Source: Stutzerimonas stutzeri
Lineage (GTDB): Bacteria; Pseudomonadota; Gammaproteobacteria; Pseudomonadales; Pseudomonadaceae
Direction of reading: 5' to 3'
Assembly (NCBI GenBank): GCA_002345575.1
Contig: DDVX01000006.1
Coordinates: 1 to 64,000 of the forward strand
Length of the DNA stretch: 64,000 nucleotides
The stretch's first letter is position 1, and each line of letters starts with the position of its first letter. Positions 52,466-60,586 of the stretch are shown here, one piece after another. The notes below the pieces were generated by a model. It saw nothing but the letters and a program-made list of their open reading frames with translations, made no database searches and was not told the origin of the DNA. A program made the position numbers and the translations under genes.

Positions 52466-55060
52466 TCAGCTGCTCGCTTGCGGCTGTTTCGCGTCGCCGG
52501 GACCCGACGTCTGGGTGGCAGCACGCCGCCGCTGTAGCCACACGACCAGGCCGAACAGCATAAAGCCGGGAATCCACATCCACTCCTTGGCCCAGCGATC
52601 AGTCGGCGCACGCACCACCAGAATTTCCTGATCGAACTCCAGCCCCGCATCCGCTGCCGGGCTGCCGAAGGTAACGCTGTCGATCAGTACTTTGCCGCCT
52701 TCCTCGTAGGTCATCAGGCCGAGCTTCTCCAGTCGCTCCTCACCGCTGGCGCCGCTAGGCACCGGTAGCAGCAGTGCGAATTCCCTGGCATCGCCTACCG
52801 CATCCTCACCACGAATACGCAGGCGCAACTGGCTGTTCTCATCAACCGAGCCCAGCGCTTGCGCCAGTTGTGCCGGCGGGATATCTCGATAGGGATCGTG
52901 CACGATGTCCATCCAGAAACCCGGTCGGAACAGTGTGAACGCCACCAGCAGCAAAAGTACGCCTTCGTACCAGCGACTGCGGACCAGGAAGTAACCCTGG
53001 GTACCCGCGGCGAATATCAGCATCGCCCCGGTGGCGACGATGAAGATAAGCACTCCATGCCAGAAACTCACATCAATCAGCAGCAGGTCGGTATTGAAGA
53101 TGAACAGGAACGGGAGTGCCGCCGTGCGCAGACTGTAATAGAACGCGGTAATACCGGTCTTGATAGGGTCTCCCTTGGACACGGCCGCCGCGGCGAAAGA
53201 TGCCAGCCCCACCGGCGGCGTCACGTCAGCCATGATGCCGAAGTAGAAGACGAACAGATGCACTGCGATAAGTGGCACGATCAGCCCGTTCTGCTGCCCC
53301 AGCGCCACAACCACTGGCGCCATCAGGCTCGACACCACGATGTAGTTGGCAGTGGTCGGCAGGCCCATCCCGAGGATCAGGCTGAACACTGCGGTGAATA
53401 CCAACATCAGCAGCAGGTTGCCCATCGACAGCAGTTCGACCACATCGGCAAGGACCAACCCGACACCGGTCTGCGAAACCGCACCGACAATGATTCCAGC
53501 GGCCGCAGTAGCAATGCCGATCCCGATCATGTTGCGCGCACCGGCAACCATGCCTTCACGCAGATCGGTCACACCGTCGACGAAACCGCCGTGGGTCGCA
53601 CCATGGTCAGCGCGCATCCAGGAAAGTAGTGGCCGCTGGGTCAGCAGAATGAACACCAGCATTACCGAACCCCAGAATGCCGACAGGCCTGGGGACAGAC
53701 GCTCGATCATCAGACACCAGACCAACACCACCACCGGCAGCAAGAAATGCAGACCGGACAGTAGCACCGCACGGGTCTGCGGCAGCTCCGTCAATGGCTT
53801 GTCCGGATCCTCGCTCGGCAACGGTGGATTGCTCGCTGCCACTTTGAGCAGCCCCAAGTAGACAATGGCAAGCAGCACCGTGACACCCGGCAGCACATAG
53901 TCACCCAAAGCCGGTTTGAGCCAGCCCAGACCGTAGTACACGGCCAGCGAAAGGCCGGAAATCAGCGCGGCGCCGAACGCAAAACCGGTCAGGCGACGTA
54001 GCCAGGGTTTGGGCTGGTAATTACCGATCGGCTGCATACCCTGCTTGAGCGCTTCAAGGTGCACGATATAGAGCAAGGCGATATAGGAAATGGCCGCAGG
54101 CAGAAAAGCGTGCTTGATGATCTCAACGTAAGGGATACCGACATACTCGACCATCAGGAAGGCCGCTGCGCCCATCACCGGCGGCATGATCTGGCCGTTG
54201 ACCGAGGCCGCCACTTCCACCGCACCGGCTTTCTCCTTTGAGAAGCCGACCTTCTTCATCATTGGAATGGTGAAGGTACCGGTGGTCACCACGTTGGCAA
54301 TGGATGAGCCCGAAATCAGTCCAGTCATGCCCGAGGCCACCACCGCCGCCTTGGCCGGGCCGCCGCGCATATGACCGAGCAGGCTGAATGCCAGCTGGAT
54401 GAAGTAATGCCCCGCGCCAGCGCGTTCCAGCAGCGCACCGAACAGCACGAAGAGAAAGACGAAGCTGGTGGACACGCCCAGGGCGATGCCGAACACGCCT
54501 TCGGTAGTAATCCACTGGTGATTGGCCATCGCCAGGAAACTCACCCCGCGATGCGCCAGAAAGCCCGGCATATAGGGTCCGGCCAGGCTGTAGATCAGAA
54601 ATACCAGGGCAATGATCGCCAGTGGCGGGCCGAGCGCACGGCGCGTCGCCTCCAACAACAGCGGAATACCAATGCAGGCGGTCACCAGATCAGCGGTGGT
54701 CAGGCTGCCCGGACGCAAAGCCAACTGCTGGTAGAAGATGAACAAATAGGCCGCACTCGCAGACGCGACCAGCCCCAAGGCAATGTCCACCAGCGGAACG
54801 CGGTCGCGCGGCGAGCGCTTGAAAGCGGGATAGGCGAGAAATGCCAGCAACATCGCGAACGCCAGGTGTATGGCCCGCGTTTCGGTATCGTTGAGTACGC
54901 CAAAGCGCAAGATGTATGGCAGCGGCGAGGCAATCCACAGCTGAAACAGTGACCAGAGCAACGCCAGCCCGGCGATGACATGGGCCATCGTTCCTTCGGG
55001 CGAACGCGCACCGACGTCCTGAGCGATCAGCTCTTCGGTGGAGAGTTCTTTGTCTTGCAT
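52466..55060 (-). CDS. TRAP transporter fused permease (TAXI type)
   Basis: An 864-residue inner-membrane protein in which the small (DctQ-like) and large (DctM-like) TRAP permeases are fused, as usual for TAXI systems. Some 17-20 membrane segments fill about 25-740. The TRAP motif region GLPTTANYIV lies near 560-570. A C-terminal soluble part contains SPAADAGLEFDQEI, the PDZ-like DUF3394 region, and a last membrane helix near 835. It works with the binding protein encoded just upstream. The substrate, an organic acid or amino acid, is unknown. Confidence 0.9.
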   Translation of the reverse strand: MQDKELSTEELIAQDVGARSPEGTMAHVIAGLALLWSLFQLWIASPLPYILRFGVLNDTETRAIHLAFAMLLAFLAYPAFKRSPRDRVPLVDIALGLVASASAAYLFIFYQQLALRPGSLTTADLVTACIGIPLLLEATRRALGPPLAIIALVFLIYSLAGPYMPGFLAHRGVSFLAMANHQWITTEGVFGIALGVSTSFVFLFVLFGALLERAGAGHYFIQLAFSLLGHMRGGPAKAAVVASGMTGLISGSSIANVVTTGTFTIPMMKKVGFSKEKAGAVEVAASVNGQIMPPVMGAAAFLMVEYVGIPYVEIIKHAFLPAAISYIALLYIVHLEALKQGMQPIGNYQPKPWLRRLTGFAFGAALISGLSLAVYYGLGWLKPALGDYVLPGVTVLLAIVYLGLLKVAASNPPLPSEDPDKPLTELPQTRAVLLSGLHFLLPVVVLVWCLMIERLSPGLSAFWGSVMLVFILLTQRPLLSWMRADHGATHGGFVDGVTDLREGMVAGARNMIGIGIATAAAGIIVGAVSQTGVGLVLADVVELLSMGNLLLMLVFTAVFSLILGMGLPTTANYIVVSSLMAPVVVALGQQNGLIVPLIAVHLFVFYFGIMADVTPPVGLASFAAAAVSKGDPIKTGITAFYYSLRTAALPFLFIFNTDLLLIDVSFWHGVLIFIVATGAMLIFAAGTQGYFLVRSRWYEGVLLLLVAFTLFRPGFWMDIVHDPYRDIPPAQLAQALGSVDENSQLRLRIRGEDAVGDAREFALLLPVPSGASGEERLEKLGLMTYEEGGKVLIDSVTFGSPAADAGLEFDQEILVVRAPTDRWAKEWMWIPGFMLFGLVVWLQRRRAATQTSGPGDAKQPQASS

Positions 55061-55089
55061 GGGTCAGGCCTGTTGGAAGAACGGAAACG

Positions 55090-55164
55090 GCGAAACCCGT
55101 GGCCGTCCGGCGCACGGGTTTCGCAATGAACTGAAATGCAGGCCTGACGGCATGCCGTCAGGCC
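55090..55164 (-). promoter_or_regulatory. Two intercistronic hairpins between TAXI genes
   Basis: A perfect 24-base palindrome (55141-55164, half-site GGCCTGACGGC) lies just after the binding-protein stop. A second stem pairs GCGAAACCCGT (55090-55100) with ACGGGTTTCGC (55114-55124). Neither is followed by a good T-run, so they probably protect the upstream mRNA or cause partial termination. Confidence 0.7.
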
Positions 55165-55171
55165 CTAGCCA

Positions 55172-56137
55172 TTACAGCCAGCCACGCTCCTTGTAGTAAC
55201 GCTCGGCGCCTTCATGCAGCGGCGCGGTTAGGCCAACCTTGATCATGTCCTCAGGCTGGAGGTCTTTGAACGCCGGATGCAGCCGCTGGAAGCGGTCAAT
55301 GTTCTCGAACACTGACTTGACCAACTGATAGACCACGTCGGCATCGACCTTGGCGCTGGTGGACAGCACCGCCTTGCCACCGATGGATTGGGTCGCAGCA
55401 TCATTGCCCTTGTACAACCCGCCGGGGATCTCGGCCTTGGTGTAGTAGGATTTTTCGGCCAGCAGTTTGTCGATCGCCTCACCGGTGATCGGCACCAGCA
55501 CCGCATCGACGGTGGTGGTCGCTTCTTGGATGGCGCCGTTGGGATGACCGACGAAGTAGGTCATGGCATCGATATTGTTGTCGCTCAGGGCGCTGGCCTG
55601 CTCGGCCGGCTTGAGTTCAGAGGCAAGGCTGAAGACAGACTTGTCCCAACCCTTGACTTGCATGATCTCCTCCAGCGTGTCGCGCTGCCCGGAGCCGGGG
55701 TTGCCGATATTCACGCGCTTGCCCTTGAGGTCATCGAGGCTCGCGACATTGGCACTGCGACGCGCAAGTACGGTAAAGACCTCGCTCTGCAGTGAGAAGA
55801 CGGCGCGCAGATCTTCCATCGCACCTTCTTTCTCGAAGGGTGCCAGGCCCTCCATCGCTTTGTATTGGTGGTCGGACTGCATGATGCCGAAGTTGAATTC
55901 GCCGCTGCGCAGGCCATTGACGTTGGCAACACCGCCACCACTGGCAGGAGCATTGCACTTGACGTTCTCGGCGTTGCGGTTGACGAAACGGCAGATCGAC
56001 TGGCCGGCAACGTAATACACGCCGGTCTGGCCGCCAGTGCCGATGGTGACGAATCGTTCCTGTGCCTGAGCCATATTGCTCATGCCAGCCCCCGCCAATG
56101 CGGCGGAAAATATCCATGCCAAGGATTTGCCTTTCAT
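55172..56137 (-). CDS. TAXI family TRAP solute-binding protein
   Basis: A 321-residue periplasmic protein of the TAXI family. The signal peptide ends AQA-QE (after A25) and the mature start RFVTIGTGGQTGVYY is the family hallmark. It delivers its ligand to the fused permease; TAXI members usually bind glutamate, ketoglutarate or related acids. AAAGGAG precedes the ATG. It is the first gene of a two-gene operon. Confidence 0.93.
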   Translation of the reverse strand: MKGKSLAWIFSAALAGAGMSNMAQAQERFVTIGTGGQTGVYYVAGQSICRFVNRNAENVKCNAPASGGGVANVNGLRSGEFNFGIMQSDHQYKAMEGLAPFEKEGAMEDLRAVFSLQSEVFTVLARRSANVASLDDLKGKRVNIGNPGSGQRDTLEEIMQVKGWDKSVFSLASELKPAEQASALSDNNIDAMTYFVGHPNGAIQEATTTVDAVLVPITGEAIDKLLAEKSYYTKAEIPGGLYKGNDAATQSIGGKAVLSTSAKVDADVVYQLVKSVFENIDRFQRLHPAFKDLQPEDMIKVGLTAPLHEGAERYYKERGWL

Positions 56138-56470
56138 GGATTCACTCCTTTATTGGTTGTTTTGGATTTTGTACACCACTACAGCCTCGCCACGCCTCGT
56201 GAGCCTTCGCGAGAAGATTCGAGTCTAGCAGGCCATCGCCCTTTTACGACCCGCGCAATCAACTCCGGTTCGTCAGCCTTTGATGAGGCCAGCAAAACGC
56301 GGCATGGCGCCATTGTGCCCTACAGTCCGGATGGCACACATTAGTTCTGAGCTACCGCAGCGAAACCCTTGATAAGCCCTTCGGCGGCCCGGCGATAAGA
56401 CCAACCGGCGCCGAACTGAAAACTGCGGTCTGATGCAGCTGCATGGTTCAAAGTGCTCTTCAGCCTCGCC
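56138..56470. other. Intergenic region upstream of the TAXI operon
   Basis: These 333 bases lie between two minus-strand genes. On the minus strand TGTACAAAAT (about 56165-56174) could include a -10 box for the TAXI operon. A small palindrome, CTTCGCGAGAAG, is near 56203. No gene is supported. Confidence 0.35.
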
Positions 56471-57700
56471 TCAGCCGAAGAACCAGTAGCAGACCAGAAT
56501 CGCCGCCACCACACCGGCAAAGTCCGCCGCCAGCGCGCAGCCCACCGCATGTCGGGCGCGCTGGATGCCAACGGCGCCGAAATACACGGCCAGCACATAA
56601 AAGGTAGTTTCGGTGCTGCCCTGTACGGTAGCTGCGACCAACGCCGGGAAGCTGTCGACGCCATGGTTCTGCATGGTTTCGATCAGCATCGCTCGCGCCG
56701 CACTACCGGAGAACGGTTTGACCAGCGCCGTGGGCAGTGCATCGACGAAGCGGGTGTCCCAACCCAGCACCTCGATCAGCCAGCGGATGCCATCGAGGCC
56801 GAACTCCAGCGCCCCCGAGGCACGCAAGGCGCCGACCGCCACCAGCATGGCGACCAGATAGGGCAGCAGGCTCTTGGCTACATCGAAGCCTTCCTGGGCG
56901 CCCTCGACAAAACTTTCGTACACCGGCACTTTGCGCAATGCGCCGACCACCAGAAAGGTGATGATCAGACCGAACAGGGTCAGGTTGCCCAGCAGAGACG
57001 ACAGCTGCGACAACGCCACCGATGACAGACTGGCCAACAGCGCCATGAAGGCGCCCATCAGCAGCGCGCCGGGAATCAGATAGGCCAGCACAACCGGGTC
57101 CCACAAACGCAGGCGCTGCATAAGCGCTACCGAGAGCAGCCCGGCCAGGGTCGAAGCGCTGGTGGCGAGCAGGATCGGCAGGAACACCAGAGTCGGATCT
57201 TCGGCGCCCTGCTGCACGCGGTACATGAAGATAGACACCGGCAGCAGGGTCAGCGACGAAGCATTGAGTACCAGAAAGAGAATCTGTGCATTACTCGCCG
57301 TGGTACTCGAGGGGTTGAGTTCCTGTAGCGAGCGCATGGCTTTAAGGCCGATCGGTGTTGCGGCATTGTCCAACCCAAGGCCGTTGGCGGCGAAGTTGAG
57401 GGTAATCAGCCCCAACGCGGGATGACCGCGCGGCACTTCCGGCATCAACCGGGCGAACAGCGGCCCCAACGCGCGCCCGAGCAGGTCCACTAGCCCTGCC
57501 TTTTCCGCAATGCGCAGAAAGCCCAGCCACAAGGTGAGTGTGCCGAACAGCAGGATCATCACTTCCACGGACAGGCGCGCCATTGCGAACAGGCTTTCCA
57601 CCATCGCCGCAAACACTGCCGGATCGCCGCCAATCAGCCAGCGCACCAGCGCAGCCGCTGTGGCAAGCAGAAAGAAGCCTAGCCAGAGGCCGTTGAGCAT
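56471..57700 (-). CDS. SpmA/SpmB-like fused membrane protein
   Basis: A 409-residue inner-membrane protein with two nucleoside-recognition (Gate) domains, the first at about 45-200 (SpmA-like, with NFAANGLGLDNAATPIGLKA) and the second at about 265-400 (SpmB-like, with TALVKPFSGSAARAM and TVQGSTETTFYV). In Bacillus the separate SpmA and SpmB act in spore maturation; in Gram-negative bacteria the fused form has no settled role, with transport suggested. It is a single gene here. Confidence 0.85.
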   Translation of the reverse strand: MLNGLWLGFFLLATAAALVRWLIGGDPAVFAAMVESLFAMARLSVEVMILLFGTLTLWLGFLRIAEKAGLVDLLGRALGPLFARLMPEVPRGHPALGLITLNFAANGLGLDNAATPIGLKAMRSLQELNPSSTTASNAQILFLVLNASSLTLLPVSIFMYRVQQGAEDPTLVFLPILLATSASTLAGLLSVALMQRLRLWDPVVLAYLIPGALLMGAFMALLASLSSVALSQLSSLLGNLTLFGLIITFLVVGALRKVPVYESFVEGAQEGFDVAKSLLPYLVAMLVAVGALRASGALEFGLDGIRWLIEVLGWDTRFVDALPTALVKPFSGSAARAMLIETMQNHGVDSFPALVAATVQGSTETTFYVLAVYFGAVGIQRARHAVGCALAADFAGVVAAILVCYWFFG

Positions 57701-57852
57701 ATGGTTATCCCCGCAGATGAATGCGCGCGATGATAGCGGCGCGCAAGGGCGACGACCATGCGCACGGATGCTGACAATTCATAAGGGAATGTAAGTAGGA
57801 ATGAGCTGAAAAGCTCAGATAAAACAGCGGAAGGAATTGTTGCGGGGTTACA

Positions 57853-57870
57853 GCCGCCCTTGCGGGCGGC
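57853..57870. terminator. Hairpin near the end of the DUF1328 gene
   Basis: GCCGCCC (57853-57859) and GGGCGGC (57864-57870) form a 7-bp stem with loop TTGC, 11 bases past the DUF1328 stop. The T-rich side (TTGTTGTTGCTTT) is on the plus strand, so its use by the minus-strand gene is uncertain. Confidence 0.4.
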
Positions 57871-57881
57871 TTGTTGTTGCT

Positions 57882-58052
57882 TTAGACACGCGGCCCGCGA
57901 CCCCGACCGAAGATCAGCGATGCTACGAACAGCACCAGAAAAACCACGAACAGAATCTTGGCGATACCTGTCGCAGTACCTGCGATGCCACCGAACCCGA
58001 GAACGGCAGCGATGATGGCGATAATCAGGAATGTAATGGCCCAACTCAGCAT
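57882..58052 (-). CDS. DUF1328 (YtjA-like) small membrane protein
   Basis: A 56-residue protein with two hydrophobic segments: MLSWAITFLIIAIIAAVLGF leads into GGIAGTATGIAK, then a second membrane stretch and a basic end (GRGRGPRV). This is the DUF1328 pattern, common in stress-induced small proteins of proteobacteria. GAGGAG lies seven to twelve bases before the ATG. It is close to another small exported protein and a DUF2383 gene on the same strand, a grouping that suggests envelope stress response. Confidence 0.88.
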   Translation of the reverse strand: MLSWAITFLIIAIIAAVLGFGGIAGTATGIAKILFVVFLVLFVASLIFGRGRGPRV

Positions 58053-58117
58053 GGTGTAACTCCTCTTCAGGTCTAAGAAAACTTCAGCAGGTCCGCCAAT
58101 TGGCGCCCGGCTAGCAC

Positions 58118-58354
58118 TCAGAAAACCCAGCGTTGTTCTGACCGCAGCTGCCTGGGTTCAACCCTGTTGGCTGTCGGCCCGGTCTGGACAATCCCTACTG
58201 GTTGAGCGTCGTACATACGGATTCGTTCCACTGGCTCTTGAGGCAACTGGCTGAGCGGTTGCGACATCGGCGGTTCAGCACCGATGATTAGTGCTACCAC
58301 CGCAGCAGTGAAAACCCCCTTACCCAGCAGTGAGAAACGCGCTTGACGATTCAT
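58118..58354 (-). CDS. Small single-pass membrane or exported protein
   Basis: A 78-residue protein with a basic start (MNRQARFSLLGKG) and one hydrophobic stretch near 13-27, then a Pro- and Gln-rich hydrophilic tail. A strong GGGAGGAGG site lies upstream of 58354, which argues for a real gene and for this start. No family was recognised. It is placed 65 bases before the DUF1328 gene on the same strand. Confidence 0.6.
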   Translation of the reverse strand: MNRQARFSLLGKGVFTAAVVALIIGAEPPMSQPLSQLPQEPVERIRMYDAQPVGIVQTGPTANRVEPRQLRSEQRWVF

Positions 58355-58533
58355 CCTCAACCTCCTCCCGGCGTACAAAACTGTCTGTGTTCGAGGGTTA
58401 TATTGCAGCCCTCATGCCAGCCTTACCGATCTTATTTTTCCCTTGTTTATCAATGACTTGCGAACAAATAAATTAGGCCTGTCGACGTAAATTGCACGAT
58501 GACCCATTCACCCTCGTGCGCTTTGCATGAATG

Positions 58534-58968
58534 CTAGCCGCGGGCGCCATGATTGAGCCGATGCATGCGCTCGTGGCAAGCGCGGATCTTGGGCAGTTCA
58601 ATGGCCAAAAGTGCGCGCACGTCCGGCTCGGCGGTGGTCAGCGCATCCTCGAAGGCAGCGAGAATGCGTTCTTCGGTCTGGTCGAGCTGATCCACATAAA
58701 CAGCATCGGTATCGCCCAGCCGGGCCTTGGTGTCGGCGTACATTTCGCGCAGCTTGCCGGCCAGAGTGCCACCTTGGGCCGGCTGCTGCTGATGCGCTGC
58801 GACCTTTACCGACAGCGCCTGGATGATGTGCGTCTTGGCCTGGGCCATGTCGCGAAACAGGTGTTGTAGCTCGATATCCTTAACTTCTTCCATCGCATGC
58901 TGGTAGAAGTGCTGGCCGTCGCGAGTGATCTCGATGAGCTCATTGAGCTGTGTCATGTTCTGGTTCAT
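58534..58968 (-). CDS. DUF2383 (PA2169-family) four-helix-bundle protein
   Basis: A 144-residue helical protein of the DUF2383 family, related in fold to ferritin-like bundles. Conserved acidic and His positions include DGQHFYQHAMEEV near 17-30 and LPKIRACHERMH near the end. GGAGG precedes the ATG at 58968. Members are often stress-induced. Iron binding is not proven. It lies next to the algB region, transcribed away from it. Confidence 0.8.
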   Translation of the reverse strand: MNQNMTQLNELIEITRDGQHFYQHAMEEVKDIELQHLFRDMAQAKTHIIQALSVKVAAHQQQPAQGGTLAGKLREMYADTKARLGDTDAVYVDQLDQTEERILAAFEDALTTAEPDVRALLAIELPKIRACHERMHRLNHGARG

Positions 58969-59076
58969 GGGTCCTCCGGATTGAGCGGTGCCGCCCTAAG
59001 GGCCGCAAGCTGCGTGCCAGGTGAGGAAGAAAATCTTTGTCATTGAAATCAGGGGTTTGCCTTGCCGTTTCGCTTG

Positions 59077-59122
59077 AAAAAAGGTTGCATGGTGCGGGAA
59101 AGCCGCATTTGCACCATGCAAC
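59077..59122 (-). terminator. Minus-strand hairpin with T-tract upstream of algB
   Basis: GTTGCATGGTGC (59084-59095) and GCACCATGCAAC (59111-59122) form a perfect 12-bp stem with a 15-base loop. Read on the minus strand it is followed by CCTTTTTTC, a good rho-independent terminator. No minus-strand gene ends here, so it may mark the end of a short unannotated RNA, or act as a structured leader for algB on the plus strand. Confidence 0.6.
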
Positions 59123-59239
59123 TTGCAAGACTTTTCGTAGACTAACGCAGGCGCCAGGCCATACTCGTCCAGACCGACCGTACCCAAGCGTTCCCACAGA
59201 TTAGCCAGGCCGCGATTTTCACTGCCTTCTGGAGTATTC

Positions 59240-60586
59240 ATGGATCAAACGAGCGACACCGATGGCCGCATTCTTCTGGTCGATGACGAGGCAGCAATCC
59301 TGCGTACATTCCGCTACTGCCTGGAGGACCGCGGCTACACGGTGGTGACGGCCGCCAGCGCCACCCAAGCCGAAGCCGTACTGCAACGCCAGGTATTCGA
59401 CCTGTGTTTTCTGGATCTACGCCTGGGCGAAGACAACGGTCTGGATGTGCTGCAGCAGATGCGCATTCTCGCGCCCTGGATGCGCGTAGTGATCGTCACC
59501 GCACATTCGGCCGTGGACACGGCGGTGGACGCCATGCAGGCGGGCGCGGCGGATTATCTGGTCAAGCCATGCAGCCCCGAGCAGCTGCGCCTTGCTGCCG
59601 CCAAGCAGCTCGAAGTGCGACAAATGGCGGCGCGTCTGGAGGCGCTGGAAGGCGAGATGCCCAAGCGCAACGATGCGCTGGGCTCGCACAGCCCGGCCAT
59701 GATGGGTGTGCTGGAGACCGCCCGGCAGGTGGCCGATACCGACGCCAACATTCTTATTCTCGGCGAATCAGGCACCGGCAAGGGCGAAGTGGCGCGCGCG
59801 ATCCACACTTGGAGTCGGCGCTCGAAGAAGGCCTTCATCACTATCAACTGCCCTTCGCTCTCATCAGAACTGATGGAAAGCGAGCTCTTCGGACATAATC
59901 GGGGCGCCTTTACCGGTGCTACCGAGAGCACCCTGGGCCGTGTCAATCAGGCCGATGGCGGCACCCTGTTTCTGGACGAGATCGGTGATTTCCCCCTGGC
60001 TCTTCAACCTAAGCTGCTCAGGTTCATTCAGGACAAGGAATATGAGCGGGTCGGCGACCCGGTCACGCGCCGGGCCGATGTGCGCATTCTGGCCGCGACC
60101 AACCTGAACCTCGAAGAAATGGTTCGAGAAGGCAAGTTCCGTGAAGATCTGCTCTATCGCCTCAATGTCATCACGCTCAACCTGCCGCCCATGCGCGAGC
60201 GGCCCGAGGATGTGCTAGCGCTGGCTGAACGGTTCCTGGCCTTCTTCGTCAAGAACTACGGACGACCGGCACGAGGGTTCAGCGATGCCGCCATCGCTGC
60301 GCTAAAAAGCTATCGCTGGCCTGGCAACGTGCGCGAACTGCGCAACGTGGTCGAGCGCGCCAGCATCATCTGCCCGAAGGAAATGATCGATGTCACTCAC
60401 CTGGGCCTAGCCGAGCAGACCGTTGGCAGCGCGCCAAGAATTGGCGAAGCACTCAGCCTTGAAGCTCTGGAAAGAGCGCATATCGCTGGCGTACTGAGCA
60501 CCGCCGACACCCTTGATCAGGCGGCCCGCACGCTGGGTATCGATGCCTCCACGCTGTACCGCAAGCGTAAGCAATACGGCCTATGA
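59240..60586 (+). CDS. algB: NtrC-family response regulator AlgB
   Basis: A 448-residue regulator. The receiver domain has acidic D15-D16 and phosphoacceptor D59 in FLDLRLG. The AAA+ domain (about 148-380) has Walker A GESGTGKG, the sigma-54 contact GAFTGA, and GTLFLDEIGD. The C-terminal Fis-type helix-turn-helix ends in ASTLYRKRKQYGL. In P. aeruginosa AlgB activates alginate genes and acts with KinB. Its stop overlaps the kinB start (ATGA). Confidence 0.96.
   Translation: MDQTSDTDGRILLVDDEAAILRTFRYCLEDRGYTVVTAASATQAEAVLQRQVFDLCFLDLRLGEDNGLDVLQQMRILAPWMRVVIVTAHSAVDTAVDAMQAGAADYLVKPCSPEQLRLAAAKQLEVRQMAARLEALEGEMPKRNDALGSHSPAMMGVLETARQVADTDANILILGESGTGKGEVARAIHTWSRRSKKAFITINCPSLSSELMESELFGHNRGAFTGATESTLGRVNQADGGTLFLDEIGDFPLALQPKLLRFIQDKEYERVGDPVTRRADVRILAATNLNLEEMVREGKFREDLLYRLNVITLNLPPMRERPEDVLALAERFLAFFVKNYGRPARGFSDAAIAALKSYRWPGNVRELRNVVERASIICPKEMIDVTHLGLAEQTVGSAPRIGEALSLEALERAHIAGVLSTADTLDQAARTLGIDASTLYRKRKQYGL

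Noticed and set aside
58996..59241. An 81-codon minus-strand ORF overlapping the algB upstream region
   Set aside because: The terminator hairpin lies inside it, it has no good ribosome site and no recognisable domain.
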